Assembly (NCBI RefSeq): GCF_016127315.1
Contig: NZ_CP065997.1
Span: 1,364,001 to 1,428,000, forward strand
DNA length: 64,000 nucleotides
Direction of reading: 5' to 3'
Source: Achromobacter deleyi
GTDB taxonomy: Bacteria > Pseudomonadota > Gammaproteobacteria > Burkholderiales > Burkholderiaceae_B
The position numbers and the translations under genes are program-made. This document shows positions 1 to 8,970 of the stretch, piece after piece. Position 1 is the stretch's first letter, and each line of letters starts with the position of its first letter. The notes beneath the pieces were generated by a model. That model saw only the letters and a program-made list of their open reading frames with translations, did no database searches and was not told the origin of the DNA.

Positions 1-241
1 CCAGAACAACATCGACGTCTGGCACAGCGCGCAGCGCGGCGGCGAACGCGAAACGGATGAAGCCATCCTGCGCCGCCTGGTGGAAGACCACTTCCGCTAC
101 ACCGGCAGCTTCCGCGCCCGCGAGATCCTGGGCGACTGGGAAGCCTCGCGCGGCAAATTCGTAAAGGTCATGCCGACGGACTACCGCCGCGCATTGGGTG
201 AAATGTGGCGTGCAGCCAACCCGCAACAACTGGCTGCGTGA
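1..241 (+). CDS. gltB: Glutamate synthase large subunit, C-terminal end (partial)
   Basis: The reading frame is open from the window edge (codons start at base 2) to a TGA at 239-241, giving the last 79 residues. The end of the protein reads [12 protein letters not shown], the usual extreme C-terminus of the GOGAT large subunit after the glutamate synthase beta-helix domain. The family is the cytoplasmic NADPH-dependent enzyme that, with GltD, converts glutamine plus 2-oxoglutarate into two glutamates. gltD starts 9 bases downstream, so the two are cotranscribed and probably translationally linked. The catalytic and FMN regions lie outside the window. Confidence 0.93.
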   Translation, partial: QNNIDVWHSAQRGGERETDEAILRRLVEDHFRYTGSFRAREILGDWEASRGKFVKVMPTDYRRALGEMWRAANPQQLAA

Positions 242-249
242 GGGATACC

Positions 250-1716
250 ATGGGAAAGATTACCGGCTTTATGGAATACCAGCGCCTGCAGGAGGCCTCC
301 GAGGCCCCGCAGAAGCGGCTGAAGAACTGGCGCGAATTCGTGCTGCACCTGAGCGACGACCAGGCCAAGCAGCAGGCGGCGCGCTGCATGGACTGCGGCA
401 TCCCGTTCTGCAACAACGGCTGCCCGGTCAACAACATCATCCCCGACTGGAATGACCTGGTGTACAAGCAGGACTGGCGCCGCGCGCTGGACGTGCTGCA
501 TTCCACCAACAATTTCCCGGAATTCACCGGCCGCATCTGCCCGGCGCCGTGTGAAGCCGCCTGTACCTTGAACATCAACAGCGACGCCGTGGGCATCAAG
601 TCCATCGAGCACGCCATCATCGACAAGGGCTGGGCCGAAGGCTGGGTCGCGCCGCAACTGCCGGCGCGCAAGACCGGCAAGAAGGTCGCGGTGGTGGGCT
701 CCGGCCCCGCCGGCATGGCGTGCGCGCAGCAGCTGGCGCGCGCCGGCCACTCGGTCACGCTGTTCGAGAAAAGCGACCGCATCGGCGGCCTGCTGCGCTA
801 CGGCATTCCCGACTTCAAGCTGGAAAAGCACCAGATCGACCGCCGCATCTCGCAGATGGAAGCCGAAGGCGTGGAATTCGCGCCCTCGACCTACGTCGGC
901 AACCCGTCCGACCCCGTGGCCGACGGCCTGACCGTGCGCACCCCGGCCTCGCTGCTGGCCGAATTCGACGCCGTGGTGATGAGCGGCGGCTCGGAAACCC
1001 CGCGCGACCTGCCGGTGCCCGGCCGCGAGCTGTCGGGCGTGTACTTCGCCATGGACTTCCTGCGCCAGCAGAACAAGGCCGTGGCCGGCGACCGCCTCAC
1101 CAACCAGACGCTGGCCAAGGGCAAGCACGTGGTGGTGATCGGCGGCGGCGACACCGGTTCCGACTGCGTCGGCACCAGCAACCGCCACGGCGCCGCCTCG
1201 GTCACGCAGTTCGAACTGATGCCGCAGCCGCCCGAATCCGAGAACAAGACCATGACGTGGCCGTACTGGCCGCTGAAGATGCGCACCTCGTCCTCGCATG
1301 AGGAAGGCTGCGAACGCGACTGGTCGGTGACCACCAAGCTGCTGCAGGGCAGCAACGGCAAGGTCGAGAAGCTGGTCGGCGCCCGCGTCGAGTGGTTCAA
1401 GGACGAAGCCACCGGCCAGATGAAGATGCGCGAGGTCGAAGGCTCGGAATTCGAGATCAAAGCCGACCTGGTGCTGCTGGCCATGGGCTTCGTGTCGCCG
1501 GTGCAGACCGTGCTGGATGCCTTCGGCGTCGACCGCGACGCGCGCGGCAACGTGCGCGCCAACACCGACGACTACCGCACCAACGTGGAAAAGGTCTTCA
1601 CCGCCGGCGACATGCGCCGCGGCCAGTCCCTGGTGGTCTGGGCCATCCGCGAAGGCCGCCAGTGCGCGCGTTCGGTGGATGCCTACCTGATGGGGTCGAG
1701 CGAATTGCCGCGCTGA
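250..1716 (+). CDS. gltD: Glutamate synthase (NADPH) small subunit
   Basis: 488 residues. It passes electrons from NADPH through FAD and iron-sulfur clusters to GltB for glutamate synthesis. Visible features: an N-terminal ferredoxin-like region with cysteines at about 46, 49, 54 and 58 ([14 protein letters not shown]) and about 97, 101 and 105 (CPAPCEAAC); an FAD dinucleotide loop GSGPAG at about 150-155; an NADPH loop GGGDTG at about 298-303; and a final FAD motif [15 protein letters not shown]. The ATG at 250 is preferred over in-frame codons upstream (from 205), because those would overlap the gltB end and because the family N-terminus is MGKITGF. Length is normal. A terminator follows, so the operon ends here. 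Confidence 0.97.
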   Translation: MGKITGFMEYQRLQEASEAPQKRLKNWREFVLHLSDDQAKQQAARCMDCGIPFCNNGCPVNNIIPDWNDLVYKQDWRRALDVLHSTNNFPEFTGRICPAPCEAACTLNINSDAVGIKSIEHAIIDKGWAEGWVAPQLPARKTGKKVAVVGSGPAGMACAQQLARAGHSVTLFEKSDRIGGLLRYGIPDFKLEKHQIDRRISQMEAEGVEFAPSTYVGNPSDPVADGLTVRTPASLLAEFDAVVMSGGSETPRDLPVPGRELSGVYFAMDFLRQQNKAVAGDRLTNQTLAKGKHVVVIGGGDTGSDCVGTSNRHGAASVTQFELMPQPPESENKTMTWPYWPLKMRTSSSHEEGCERDWSVTTKLLQGSNGKVEKLVGARVEWFKDEATGQMKMREVEGSEFEIKADLVLLAMGFVSPVQTVLDAFGVDRDARGNVRANTDDYRTNVEKVFTAGDMRRGQSLVVWAIREGRQCARSVDAYLMGSSELPR

Positions 1717-1768
1717 TCGCGCTGCGCCCCGGGGTCGTCCGCCAGACCTGGCGTACCCAGACCCGCTA

Positions 1769-1807
1769 GCGCCGCCCGGCACCCCGTGCCCGGCGGCGCG
1801 GTTTTTT
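1769..1807 (+). terminator. Rho-independent terminator of gltBD
   Basis: A 14-bp stem (1769-1782 with 1786-1799, one C-C mismatch, 3-base loop) is followed by TTTTTT at 1802-1807. It sits 52 bases after the gltD stop and before the CHR genes. Confidence 0.85.
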
Positions 1808-1866
1808 CAGCCAACCGACATTTCGCCTTGCGTAAGATGCGGCATCGCCCCGCCGCGCCATCCGCC

Positions 1867-2445
1867 ATGTCCGCCACCGATCCCGCCGTTGCCGCACCGC
1901 CCACGCTGCCGCAGATTTTCCTGGCCTTCTCCAAGGTCGGCCTGACCAGTTTCGGCGGCGGGCTGAGCGGCTGGATGATGCGCGAATTCGTGCAGCAGCG
2001 GCGCTGGCTGTCCGAATCCGACTTTCTCAGCGGCCTGGCGCTGGCGCAGTCGTTCCCCGGCGTGAACGTGGTGAACCTGGCCATCTGGATCGGCTTTCGA
2101 TTGCGCGGCGGCCCCGGCGCGCTGCTGGGCGGGCTGGGCATTACCGTGCCGCCGATGCTGGTGGCGATCGCCGCCGCGGCGCTGTTCACCCGCATGGCCC
2201 AATCCCAGGGCCTGCACGTGGCCATGGCGGGCGTGGCGGCCGCGGCAGTGGGCGTGTCGCTGCAGACCGGCCTGCGCGCCGCGCGGCGCGCGCTGCAGGG
2301 CTGGGTGCCGGCCGCGGTCATGGGCGTGACCTTCGCCGCCATCTTCCTGTTGCGCCTGCCGCTGCTGTGGGTGGTGGGCGTCATGGCGCCGCTGTCGATC
2401 GGCATCGCCTACTCGCGCCTGCGGCGGCGGGAGCGGCAAGCATGA
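1867..2445 (+). CDS. Chromate transporter family protein, first half (CHR domain)
   Basis: 192 residues, membrane protein. It carries the CHR-domain pattern F-x-K-V-G-L-T-S-F-G-G-G near residue 22 and the motif QSFPGVNVVNLAIWIG about 45 residues later, followed by long hydrophobic segments. The family exports chromate or imports/exports related oxyanions; short single-domain CHR proteins work as pairs. The second domain is encoded immediately downstream with an ATGA overlap, so this is a split transporter. The ATG at 1867 was chosen because the CHR domain begins shortly after it; in-frame codons upstream from 1786 run into the gltD terminator. Chromate is the family name, not a demonstrated substrate here. 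Confidence 0.85.
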   Translation: MSATDPAVAAPPTLPQIFLAFSKVGLTSFGGGLSGWMMREFVQQRRWLSESDFLSGLALAQSFPGVNVVNLAIWIGFRLRGGPGALLGGLGITVPPMLVAIAAAALFTRMAQSQGLHVAMAGVAAAAVGVSLQTGLRAARRALQGWVPAAVMGVTFAAIFLLRLPLLWVVGVMAPLSIGIAYSRLRRRERQA

Positions 2446-2969
2446 ACCTGGCCACGCTGCATGACCTGTTCGCGGTCTTCGCGCCGCAGTCGTTCCTGAC
2501 GGTGGGCGGCGGCCAGAGCATCCTGCCCGAGATCCACCGCCAGGCCGTGGACAACTACGGCTGGATCACCGAGGCGCAGTTCCTGGACTACTTCGCGCTG
2601 TCGCGCATCACGCCGGGGCCGGCCTCGCTGCTGGTGACACTGATCGGCTGGCAGGTGGGCGGCTGGGCCGGCGCCATCGTCGCCTCGATCGCGATCTTCC
2701 TGCCCTGTTCGCTATTGATCTATGCGCTGGCGCGGGTCTGGGCGCGCTACCGCCACGCCACCTGCGTGCGCGCCATCGAGGCCGGACTGGTGCCGGTGGC
2801 GGCCGGCATGATCCTGGCTTCGTCGTGCACGCTGCTGCGCGCCGCCGAAGGCGGGGCCTGGGCCTGGGGCGTGGCCGCCGTCTCGACGCTGGCGCTGGTC
2901 TACACCCGCGTCAGCCCCTTTTTGATGCTGGCGCTGGGCGCGGTCGTGTTCCTGGCCGCGCTGGCCTGA
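2442..2969 (+). CDS. Chromate transporter family protein, second half (CHR domain)
   Basis: 175 residues, membrane protein. The N-terminal part shows F-L-T-V-G-G-G-Q-S-I-L-P-E and later SRITPGPASLLVTLIGWQVGG, the second-half CHR signature, then three or four hydrophobic segments to the end. The start ATG overlaps the stop of the preceding CHR gene (ATGA), indicating translational coupling and a heteromeric transporter. No regulator of the ChrB type is adjacent. Substrate is inferred only from the family. Confidence 0.85.
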   Translation: MNLATLHDLFAVFAPQSFLTVGGGQSILPEIHRQAVDNYGWITEAQFLDYFALSRITPGPASLLVTLIGWQVGGWAGAIVASIAIFLPCSLLIYALARVWARYRHATCVRAIEAGLVPVAAGMILASSCTLLRAAEGGAWAWGVAAVSTLALVYTRVSPFLMLALGAVVFLAALA

Positions 2970-3036
2970 CGCGCAACGCCGCCGATCGCCGCGCCAGCGT
3001 GCCCGGCTCCGCGCCCAGCCGCCGGCCGTCGCGCCG

Positions 3037-4374
3037 CTAGGCGCCGCCGCCCTGCATGCGCCGGCCCGACACCGCGGCCTGGCCCAGCCAGTACACCGCG
3101 CCCGCCACCACGAAGCTGGCCGGCGCCGCGAAGGTCGCGGCCAGGCCGCTCACGTGCATCAACACCAGGCCGCTGGCGGCGCCCGCGAACCAGGCGCCGA
3201 GGCCGCGGCGGTTGTAGGCGCTGCCGCCGCCCGGCGCCGGCGCGGTCTCGCCCACCGCCAGGATGTGCACCAGCGCCACCGCGACCCACGCCACCACGAA
3301 GATGCCCTGGTACGCCAGCGCCTGCAGCAGGTAGGCGAACACGTCGAACAGCATCAGGGCGTACGACACCAGGCCCACCACCACCGCCCACGCCGCCTTG
3401 GGCCAACGGCCCAGGCCGAAGCGCGCGAAGAAGGCCTGCATGTTGATGGTGGCCAGGTAGTAGTTGGCAGTGTTGATGCGGGTCTGCGTCACCCACACGA
3501 AGAACAGGCCGCCCAGCCCCATCAGCTTGAGCAGCGCCAGCACCACCGACACTTCGCTCAAGGCGCCATCGCCGGGAATGATGGCGACCAGGTAGATGCC
3601 GGCCACGCCATTGAGCAGGAAGGTGACCAGGTAGAACGGCATGCCGAAGTTGTAGCGGCCGTGGTAGCGCGCATCCTCGCGGCGGCCGAAGCGCGCGTAG
3701 TCGAAGGTGAACATCATCAGGATCCACACGCCCATGTAGTACACGTAGGCGTCCCACCAGCCGCCCGCCACCGGCCCGCCGGCCGGGCCGAACGCCAGCC
3801 AGGCGTCGCTGTAGCCGTATTCGCGCGTGGCCAGCACCACCGCCAGCAGCAGGCCGCCCAGGTAGAACGGCAGCAGCACGCCGTTGAACTTGTCGAGCCA
3901 GCGCTGCACGCTGCCGAAGATCAGCAGCACACTGTAGATGACCACCAGCAGCGCGAAGGCCCAGTAGGGCACGGCCGGGAACATGTGATGCGCGGCGACG
4001 GCCATCACCGAGCCCTCGAACACGGCGTAGTAGATGGCGGTGGCAAAGAAGATCAGCGTGGCCAGCGCCGCGCCCGAGGTGCCGAACACGCCGCGCGAGA
4101 ACAGCGCCACCGACTGCCCGGTGCGGATGGCATAGCGCGAGATCACGGCGTTGATGAGGCCATACGAAATCACCGACAGCACCATGCCGATGATGGCGTT
4201 GCGGGCGCCGTAGTTGAGCGCCAGCGTGGCGCCGACCACGATGTAGAAGATGGCGCTGCACACGGCCCACCAGGCCATGGTGAGCGGGAATCGGCCCATG
4301 CGGTCGGCATCGGCCACGGTGGCTAGGGAAGTGTCCCGGTCAGAGGACGAGGAGCTGGAAGCAAGGTTGGCCAT
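3037..4374 (-). CDS. NCS1-type purine/pyrimidine or hydantoin permease
   Basis: 445 residues with about 12 predicted membrane segments. The N-terminal stretch (GRFPLTMAWWAVCS, then VGATLALNYGARNAI and TGQSVALFSRGVFGT) resembles cytosine permease/NCS1 transporters, which import nucleobases, hydantoins or allantoin with cations. The start at 4374 has a GGAGAG ribosome site just upstream and gives a soluble N-terminus rich in serine; in-frame codons up to 4509 lie in the intergenic region. It is the last gene of the minus-strand operon that starts with pxpA, separated from pxpC by 154 bases. Neighbours suggest that its substrate feeds the PxpABC pathway, for example a cyclic amide such as 5-oxoproline or a hydantoin; that is inference. 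Confidence 0.85.
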   Translation of the reverse strand: MANLASSSSSSDRDTSLATVADADRMGRFPLTMAWWAVCSAIFYIVVGATLALNYGARNAIIGMVLSVISYGLINAVISRYAIRTGQSVALFSRGVFGTSGAALATLIFFATAIYYAVFEGSVMAVAAHHMFPAVPYWAFALLVVIYSVLLIFGSVQRWLDKFNGVLLPFYLGGLLLAVVLATREYGYSDAWLAFGPAGGPVAGGWWDAYVYYMGVWILMMFTFDYARFGRREDARYHGRYNFGMPFYLVTFLLNGVAGIYLVAIIPGDGALSEVSVVLALLKLMGLGGLFFVWVTQTRINTANYYLATINMQAFFARFGLGRWPKAAWAVVVGLVSYALMLFDVFAYLLQALAYQGIFVVAWVAVALVHILAVGETAPAPGGGSAYNRRGLGAWFAGAASGLVLMHVSGLAATFAAPASFVVAGAVYWLGQAAVSGRRMQGGGA

Positions 4375-4528
4375 GGAGGCTCTCCTGACGTGCTGAAGAA
4401 CCGCGGAATGCGGACGAGTACGGCGTGCAGCGTGTGAAACTCGAAAAGCACAGGCGCAGGCGCGCCCGCCCGGCCCGTCGCAACGGGCCGGAAGGAAAGC
4501 AACGATCAACGGGAAAGCGGGGCCGGGA

Positions 4529-5518
4529 TCAACCCATGGCGGAGCGCAGCCTGTCGAGGCGGGCGCGGTAGTCCTTGCGGGCCTGCAAGGCGGTCTCGAG
4601 CGTGACCCGCTCGAAGCGGGCCTGCTGGTTGGGCTGCATCTGGCCGACCTTGTCGAGGTCGGCGCTGATGACGGTGCCGATCATGGCGTAGCCGCCGCCG
4701 GACACGGCGTCGCGATGCAGGATGATGGGCTCCACCCCGGCCGGCACCTGGATCGACCCGATCGGATAGCAGGCGTCGACGATGTTGGACGGATCGGCGC
4801 CCGCGCCAAACGGTTGCTCGCGCGGCTGGAACTTCAGGGCGCGGCCTTTCTTGTAGCGGTAGCCGATGCGGTCGGCCTCCGAGGTCACGCTCCAGGCGTC
4901 CTCGTAGAACGAGGCCGCCGATTCCGGCATCAGGCGATGGTCGTACAGGCCCGGCACCACGCGCAGCACCTGTTCCTTCGGGCACTCGCTGGCGAGCGCG
5001 GCCGGCAGCGCGCGGCCCACCCGTGCACCCGGGCGCGGCGCGCCCACGCGCAGGCGATCGCCGGCCTGCAGGCGGCGGCCCTCGAAGCCGCCGATCGCGC
5101 CCAGCGTATAGGTCGAACGGCTGCCCAGCACCTCGGGCACGTCGATGCCGCCGGCGATCGCCAGGCAGGCGCGCGCGCCGGCCTGCACGAAGTCGAACGA
5201 CAGCCGGGCGCCGGCCGGCACCGCCAGCGCGGTGTTGCAGGCCTGCGCCTGGCCGTCGATCCTGGGCATCATGGTGGCGCCGGTGACGGCGATCACCGCG
5301 GCGCGCGTGAAGCGCAGCTCTGGGCCCATCAGCGTGCATTCCAGCACCGCCGCGTCCTCGGGGTTGCCCACCAGCAGGTTGGCGGCGGCCAGCGCATACT
5401 GATCCAGCGCGCCCGAGGGCGGAATGCCCAGGTGGTAGTAGCCCTGGCGGCCACGATCCTGGACCGACGTCGCCAGCCCGGGCTTGATCACTTCGATGAG
5501 CGGTTCGTCATGCGACAT
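4529..5518 (-). CDS. pxpC: 5-oxoprolinase subunit C (biotin-dependent carboxyltransferase/KipA family)
   Basis: 329 residues. The N-terminal pattern I-E-V-I-K-P-G-L-A-T-S-V-Q-D-R-G-R-Q-G-Y is typical of the KipA/AHS2 family, as is the later run PPSGALDQYALAAANLLVGNP. In characterised bacteria PxpA, PxpB and PxpC together hydrolyse 5-oxo-L-proline to glutamate using ATP; the same fold occurs in urea amidolyase. The start overlaps the end of pxpB by 11 bases. C-terminal residues 270-325 contain the conserved GGYAMIGTVISADLDKVGQ segment. Cytoplasmic, no signal peptide. It could also serve a related cyclic-amide hydrolase or carboxylating enzyme, given the biotin genes next to it. Confidence 0.9.
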   Translation of the reverse strand: MSHDEPLIEVIKPGLATSVQDRGRQGYYHLGIPPSGALDQYALAAANLLVGNPEDAAVLECTLMGPELRFTRAAVIAVTGATMMPRIDGQAQACNTALAVPAGARLSFDFVQAGARACLAIAGGIDVPEVLGSRSTYTLGAIGGFEGRRLQAGDRLRVGAPRPGARVGRALPAALASECPKEQVLRVVPGLYDHRLMPESAASFYEDAWSVTSEADRIGYRYKKGRALKFQPREQPFGAGADPSNIVDACYPIGSIQVPAGVEPIILHRDAVSGGGYAMIGTVISADLDKVGQMQPNQQARFERVTLETALQARKDYRARLDRLRSAMG

Positions 5519-6383
5519 GGAGCGTCTCCAGAAGGCGGGCGTTGTACTGCGCCGGCGCGGCCATGAATTCGGACAGCGAGAACGACACCGGGCGGATGTC
5601 GAGCTGGAAGGTGCCGGCTTCGACTTCGGCCACCGCGGCGTCGTAGTCGGCGCGGCTGATCGGCTTGAACTTGACGATGTCGCCGGGGCGGAAGAACACC
5701 ATGGAGTCGCGCAGGTGCGCCTGGCGCTGGGCCGGCTCGAAGATCGGCGCGGGCGTCACGCCGAACATCTGGTAGCCACCGGCGCCGCGCACGGAATAGA
5801 TGCAGGCGAAGCAGCCGCCATGTCCCACCGTGTGCTTGGGCGTGTCGGTGCGCGGCCGCAGGTACTTGGGCACTTCGAGCTGGCGCTCGCGCTCGACCAT
5901 CTGGAACATGAACGGCAGGCCGGCCACGAAACCAACCATCGACACGAACCAGGGCGCGCTGGAATGCGCCGCGATGAAGTCGTCGATGCCGGCAAAGCCA
6001 TTGATGCGCGCGGCGTACTCCAGGTCGGTCGAGGCCGGGTCCTGGTGACGCTCGCGAAAGCGCATCAGCGTCTCGTGGGTCCACGGGTCGTTGTACAGCA
6101 CCGGCACTTCAATGACGCGGGTATCGAGCCGCAGGTTGTCCAGGTCGATGGTGGCCTCGATCTCGCGCAGAATGGCCAGCATGGCCTCGGGCGCGACCCG
6201 CTCGGGGTCGTAGCGGATCTGGTACGAGGCGTTGGCCGGGCAGATTTCGCTGACGCCGGGCACGGCGCGTTCGCGCAGCGCGCGCGTGATCGCCATGCCC
6301 TTGAAGAACGCGGCCAGCGACATCGATTCGCTGATCTCGGCGAAGATGAATTCATCGCCGCCATGGGTGTAGCGCACCGTCAT
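5508..6383 (-). CDS. pxpB: 5-oxoprolinase subunit B (KipI/AHS1 family)
   Basis: 291 residues. Family hallmarks include RALRERAVPGVSEICPANAS near residue 33-52, SMVGFVAGLPFM in the middle and the late GHGGCFACIYSVRGAGGYQMFG segment. Partner of PxpC; the pair forms the amide-phosphorylating half of 5-oxoprolinase in characterised systems. The ATG at 6383 overlaps the stop of the biotin carboxylase gene by four bases (ATGA), and its own end overlaps pxpC, so translation is coupled through all three. The frame stays open upstream to 7994, but that extension shadows the biotin carboxylase gene. Confidence 0.9.
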   Translation of the reverse strand: MTVRYTHGGDEFIFAEISESMSLAAFFKGMAITRALRERAVPGVSEICPANASYQIRYDPERVAPEAMLAILREIEATIDLDNLRLDTRVIEVPVLYNDPWTHETLMRFRERHQDPASTDLEYAARINGFAGIDDFIAAHSSAPWFVSMVGFVAGLPFMFQMVERERQLEVPKYLRPRTDTPKHTVGHGGCFACIYSVRGAGGYQMFGVTPAPIFEPAQRQAHLRDSMVFFRPGDIVKFKPISRADYDAAVAEVEAGTFQLDIRPVSFSLSEFMAAPAQYNARLLETLHVA

Positions 6384-7768
6384 TGGGTCCCCTCCCGCTG
6401 CTGCATCCAGCTTTCCAGATAGTTGGTGTGATAGTCGCCCGCCATCACGCCCGGATCGGCCACCAGGGCGCGATGCAGGGCCAGCGTCGACGGCACGCCC
6501 TCGAATTCGGTTTCGTCCAGCGCGCGCGCCATCCGCGCCAGCGCGGCATCGCGGTCTTCGTCCCACACGATCAGCTTGGCCAGCAGCGAATCGTAGTAGG
6601 GCGGCACCACGCTGCCGGCGTACACCATCGAATCGATGCGCACGCCCGGCCCGGCCGGCCAGCGCACGTGCGACACGGTGCCGGGGCCGGGCGCGAAATT
6701 GCGCGACGGGTCTTCGGCGTTCAGGCGGCATTCGATGGCGGCGCCGCGCATGACGATGTCCGATTGCTTGAAGCGCAGCGGCTCGCCGTCGGCGATGCGC
6801 AGCATCTCGCGCACCAGATCGATGCCGGTGATGGCCTCGGTGATGGGATGCTCGACCTGGATGCGCGTGTTCATCTCGATGAAGTAGAACTCGCCGCGGG
6901 CCTCGTCGTACAGGTACTCCAGCGTGCCGGCGCCGCGGTAGCCCACCGATTCGGTCAGGCGCAGCGCCGATTCGCACAGCGCCTGCCGCAACGCGGGGCT
7001 CAGCGCCGGCGACGGCGCTTCCTCGAACACTTTCTGGCGGCGGCGCTGCAGCGAGCACTCGCGCTCGAACAGGTGCACCGCGCGCTCGCCGTCGCCCAGC
7101 ACCTGCACCTCGATGTGGCGGGCGCGCGACAGGTAGCGCTCCAGGTAGACGCCGCCGTCGCCGAAGGCAGCGCGCGCCTCGGCCTGCGCCATGGGGATGG
7201 CCTCGCGCAACTGCGCCTCGTCGGCCGCCACGCGGATGCCGCGGCCGCCACCGCCGGCACTGGCCTTGATCATCAACGGATAGCCGATCTGCGCGGCGTG
7301 GCTCAGGGCCTCGTCCAGCGAGCCCACCACGCCCTCGCTGCCCGGCACCGTGGGCACGCCCGCCGCCTTGGCGCAGGCACGCGCCGCGGCCTTGTCGCCC
7401 ATGCTGCGGATGGTGCGGGCGTCGGGGCCGACGAACACCAGGCCGGCGTCGGTCACGGCCTGGGAGAAGTCGGCGTTCTCGGCCAGGAAGCCGTAGCCCG
7501 GATGGATCGCGTCGGCGCCGCTCTCGCGCGCCGCGGCCAGCAGGGCCTCGGCATTCAGATAGCTGCGGGTGGCGTGGGCCGGGCCGATGTGGACGGCGGC
7601 GTCGGCCAGGCGCACCGCCAGCGCATCGCGGTCGGCGTCGCTGTAGACCGCCACCGTGCGCATGCCCAGTTCGCGCGCGGCGCGGATCACGCGCAGCGCG
7701 ATCTCGCCGCGGTTGGCGACCAGCAGGGTCTGGATGCGGCGCGGCCGGTAGAAGGAATGCACGCCCAT
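6380..7768 (-). CDS. Biotin carboxylase (AccC-like), pxp-operon paralogue
   Basis: 462 residues, full length for a biotin carboxylase subunit. Visible parts: N-terminal TLLVANRGEIALRVIRAARELG; the HPGYGFLAEN motif; the ATP-grasp glycine loop with SAGGGGRGI; the VFEEAPSP segment; the E-x-N-x-R-x-Q-V-E-H motif (FIEMNTRIQVEH); and the C-terminal biotin carboxylase domain. The family uses ATP and bicarbonate to carboxylate biotin on a carrier protein. Its location between a biotin carrier gene and pxpBC, away from accA/accD, suggests a dedicated pathway copy rather than the fatty-acid housekeeping enzyme. It is 3 bases from the carrier gene and overlaps pxpB by 4 bases. Confidence 0.9.
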   Translation of the reverse strand: MGVHSFYRPRRIQTLLVANRGEIALRVIRAARELGMRTVAVYSDADRDALAVRLADAAVHIGPAHATRSYLNAEALLAAARESGADAIHPGYGFLAENADFSQAVTDAGLVFVGPDARTIRSMGDKAAARACAKAAGVPTVPGSEGVVGSLDEALSHAAQIGYPLMIKASAGGGGRGIRVAADEAQLREAIPMAQAEARAAFGDGGVYLERYLSRARHIEVQVLGDGERAVHLFERECSLQRRRQKVFEEAPSPALSPALRQALCESALRLTESVGYRGAGTLEYLYDEARGEFYFIEMNTRIQVEHPITEAITGIDLVREMLRIADGEPLRFKQSDIVMRGAAIECRLNAEDPSRNFAPGPGTVSHVRWPAGPGVRIDSMVYAGSVVPPYYDSLLAKLIVWDEDRDAALARMARALDETEFEGVPSTLALHRALVADPGVMAGDYHTNYLESWMQQREGTQ

Positions 7769-7771
7769 GCC

Positions 7772-8014
7772 TCAGCCCTCGATCCGCAGCAGGGCCTGGC
7801 CCGGTTCGACCGGATCGCCGTCGGCCACCAGGATCTCGGCGACCACGCCGCCGATCTCGGCCTCGATCTGGTTGAACTGCTTCATCACCTCGACGATGCC
7901 GACCACGTCGCCGGGCTTGATGGCGGCGCCCACCTCGACGAACGGCGCGGCGTCCGGACTGGGACGGCGATAGAAGGTGCCGGGCAGGGGGCACTGGATC
8001 TCTTGCTGCGACAT
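7772..8014 (-). CDS. Short biotin carboxyl carrier protein (biotinyl domain only)
   Basis: 80 residues, essentially one biotinyl domain. The modified lysine is K45 in the motif V-E-V-M-K-Q-F-N, preceded by GAAIKPGDVVGIVE and followed by the second half-hairpin GDPVEPGQALLRIEG. Housekeeping AccB is about twice as long, with an N-terminal extension and linker that are missing here. The start at 8014 has AAGGAG just upstream (CCAAGGAGAAAACC). It lies between pxpA and the biotin carboxylase gene in one operon and presumably carries carboxybiotin for that enzyme. The usual Ala-Met-Lys core is Val-Met-Lys, which is seen in other carriers. Confidence 0.87.
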   Translation of the reverse strand: MSQQEIQCPLPGTFYRRPSPDAAPFVEVGAAIKPGDVVGIVEVMKQFNQIEAEIGGVVAEILVADGDPVEPGQALLRIEG

Positions 8015-8051
8015 GGTTTTCTCCTTGGAATGTATGGGAATGGTGGGCGGA

Positions 8052-8822
8052 TCAGGACAGCTGCGGCGGCGCGATGCGGATGCCGTGCGCCTCGAGGCGG
8101 GCGCGGGTGGCCTGCACCAGCGCCAGCGCGCCGGGGGTGTCGCTGTGGATGCAGACGGAATCGAAGCCGATCGGGATGTCGCGGCCGTCCACGGTGCGCA
8201 CCTTGCCATCGGTACATGCGCGCAGCACCTTGTCGGCCACCTGCTCCGGATCGAGCGCCTGGGTATAGCGCGTGAACACGATCGAGCCGCTGGCGTCGTA
8301 GTCGCGGTCCGCGTAGAACTCACGCACCACCGGCAGGCCCAGCTCGCGCGCCACCTTGCAGGTCAGCGAGTTTTCCATGCAATACAGCATCAGCGTGGGT
8401 TCCAGGTCGCGCAGCGTCTGCACCAGCCGGCGCGACAGGGTTTCGTCGCGCGCGGCGCGCATGTAGAGCGCGCCATGCGGCTTGACGTGCTGCAGCCGCA
8501 GGCCATAGAGGCGGGCGAATTCGCGCAGCGCGCCGACCTGGTAGACGATGTCGTTGACCAGGCCCTCGGCGTTCTCGTTCAGGTCGCGGCGGCCGAAGCC
8601 GACCAGGTCGCGAAAGCCGGGATGCGCGCCGATGCCGATGCCGTGCTCGCGCGCCATTACCACGGTGCGGTTCATGATGTTGGGATCGCCGGCATGAAAG
8701 CCGGTGGCGATGTTGGCCGAGCTGATCAGCGGCATGATGGCGTCGTCCACGTCATCGCCGATTTTCCAGGAACCAAAGCCCTCGCCCATGTCGGAGTTCA
8801 GGTCTATCGTCGCCTTGCTCAT
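8052..8822 (-). CDS. pxpA: 5-oxoprolinase subunit A (LamB/YcsF family)
   Basis: 256 residues. The N-terminus [19 protein letters not shown], the segment [17 protein letters not shown] and [12 protein letters not shown] identify the LamB/YcsF family. In the PxpABC enzyme this subunit is thought to act with the BC pair on 5-oxoproline. The start at 8822 is supported by the family N-terminus and an AGGAGA site upstream. It is the first gene of the minus-strand operon pxpA-carrier-carboxylase-pxpB-pxpC-permease, and its promoter region (8823-9080) is shared with a divergent LysR regulator, the likely controller. Confidence 0.92.
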   Translation of the reverse strand: MSKATIDLNSDMGEGFGSWKIGDDVDDAIMPLISSANIATGFHAGDPNIMNRTVVMAREHGIGIGAHPGFRDLVGFGRRDLNENAEGLVNDIVYQVGALREFARLYGLRLQHVKPHGALYMRAARDETLSRRLVQTLRDLEPTLMLYCMENSLTCKVARELGLPVVREFYADRDYDASGSIVFTRYTQALDPEQVADKVLRACTDGKVRTVDGRDIPIGFDSVCIHSDTPGALALVQATRARLEAHGIRIAPPQLS

Positions 8823-8924
8823 GAAACAGGATCTCCTTCTGCTTGCGGGCCGGCTGGCCGCGCAATGCCTGCACAGTAGCGAAGCGGCCAAGGGATAAAA
8901 AGTTCTTTTTTTGGATCAATCCTT

Positions 8925-8939
8925 ATCTGAATTTCAGAT
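8925..8939. promoter_or_regulatory. LysR-type operator box in the pxpA/lysR intergenic region
   Basis: The sequence ATCTGAATTTCAGAT is a perfect 7-bp inverted repeat around one central base and fits the T-N11-A rule for LysR-type recognition sites (T at 8926, A at 8938). It lies 103-117 bases upstream of pxpA and about 140 bases upstream of the divergent LysR gene. Confidence 0.6.
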
Positions 8940-8970
8940 GCCCCACGTTGCGCACCAAATCGGGGCGATG

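Noticed and set aside
3154..4326. A 390-residue plus-strand frame opposite the NCS1 permease
   Set aside because: Composition is His/Gln/Arg-rich, as expected for the complement of a GC-rich membrane-protein gene; it has no family features.
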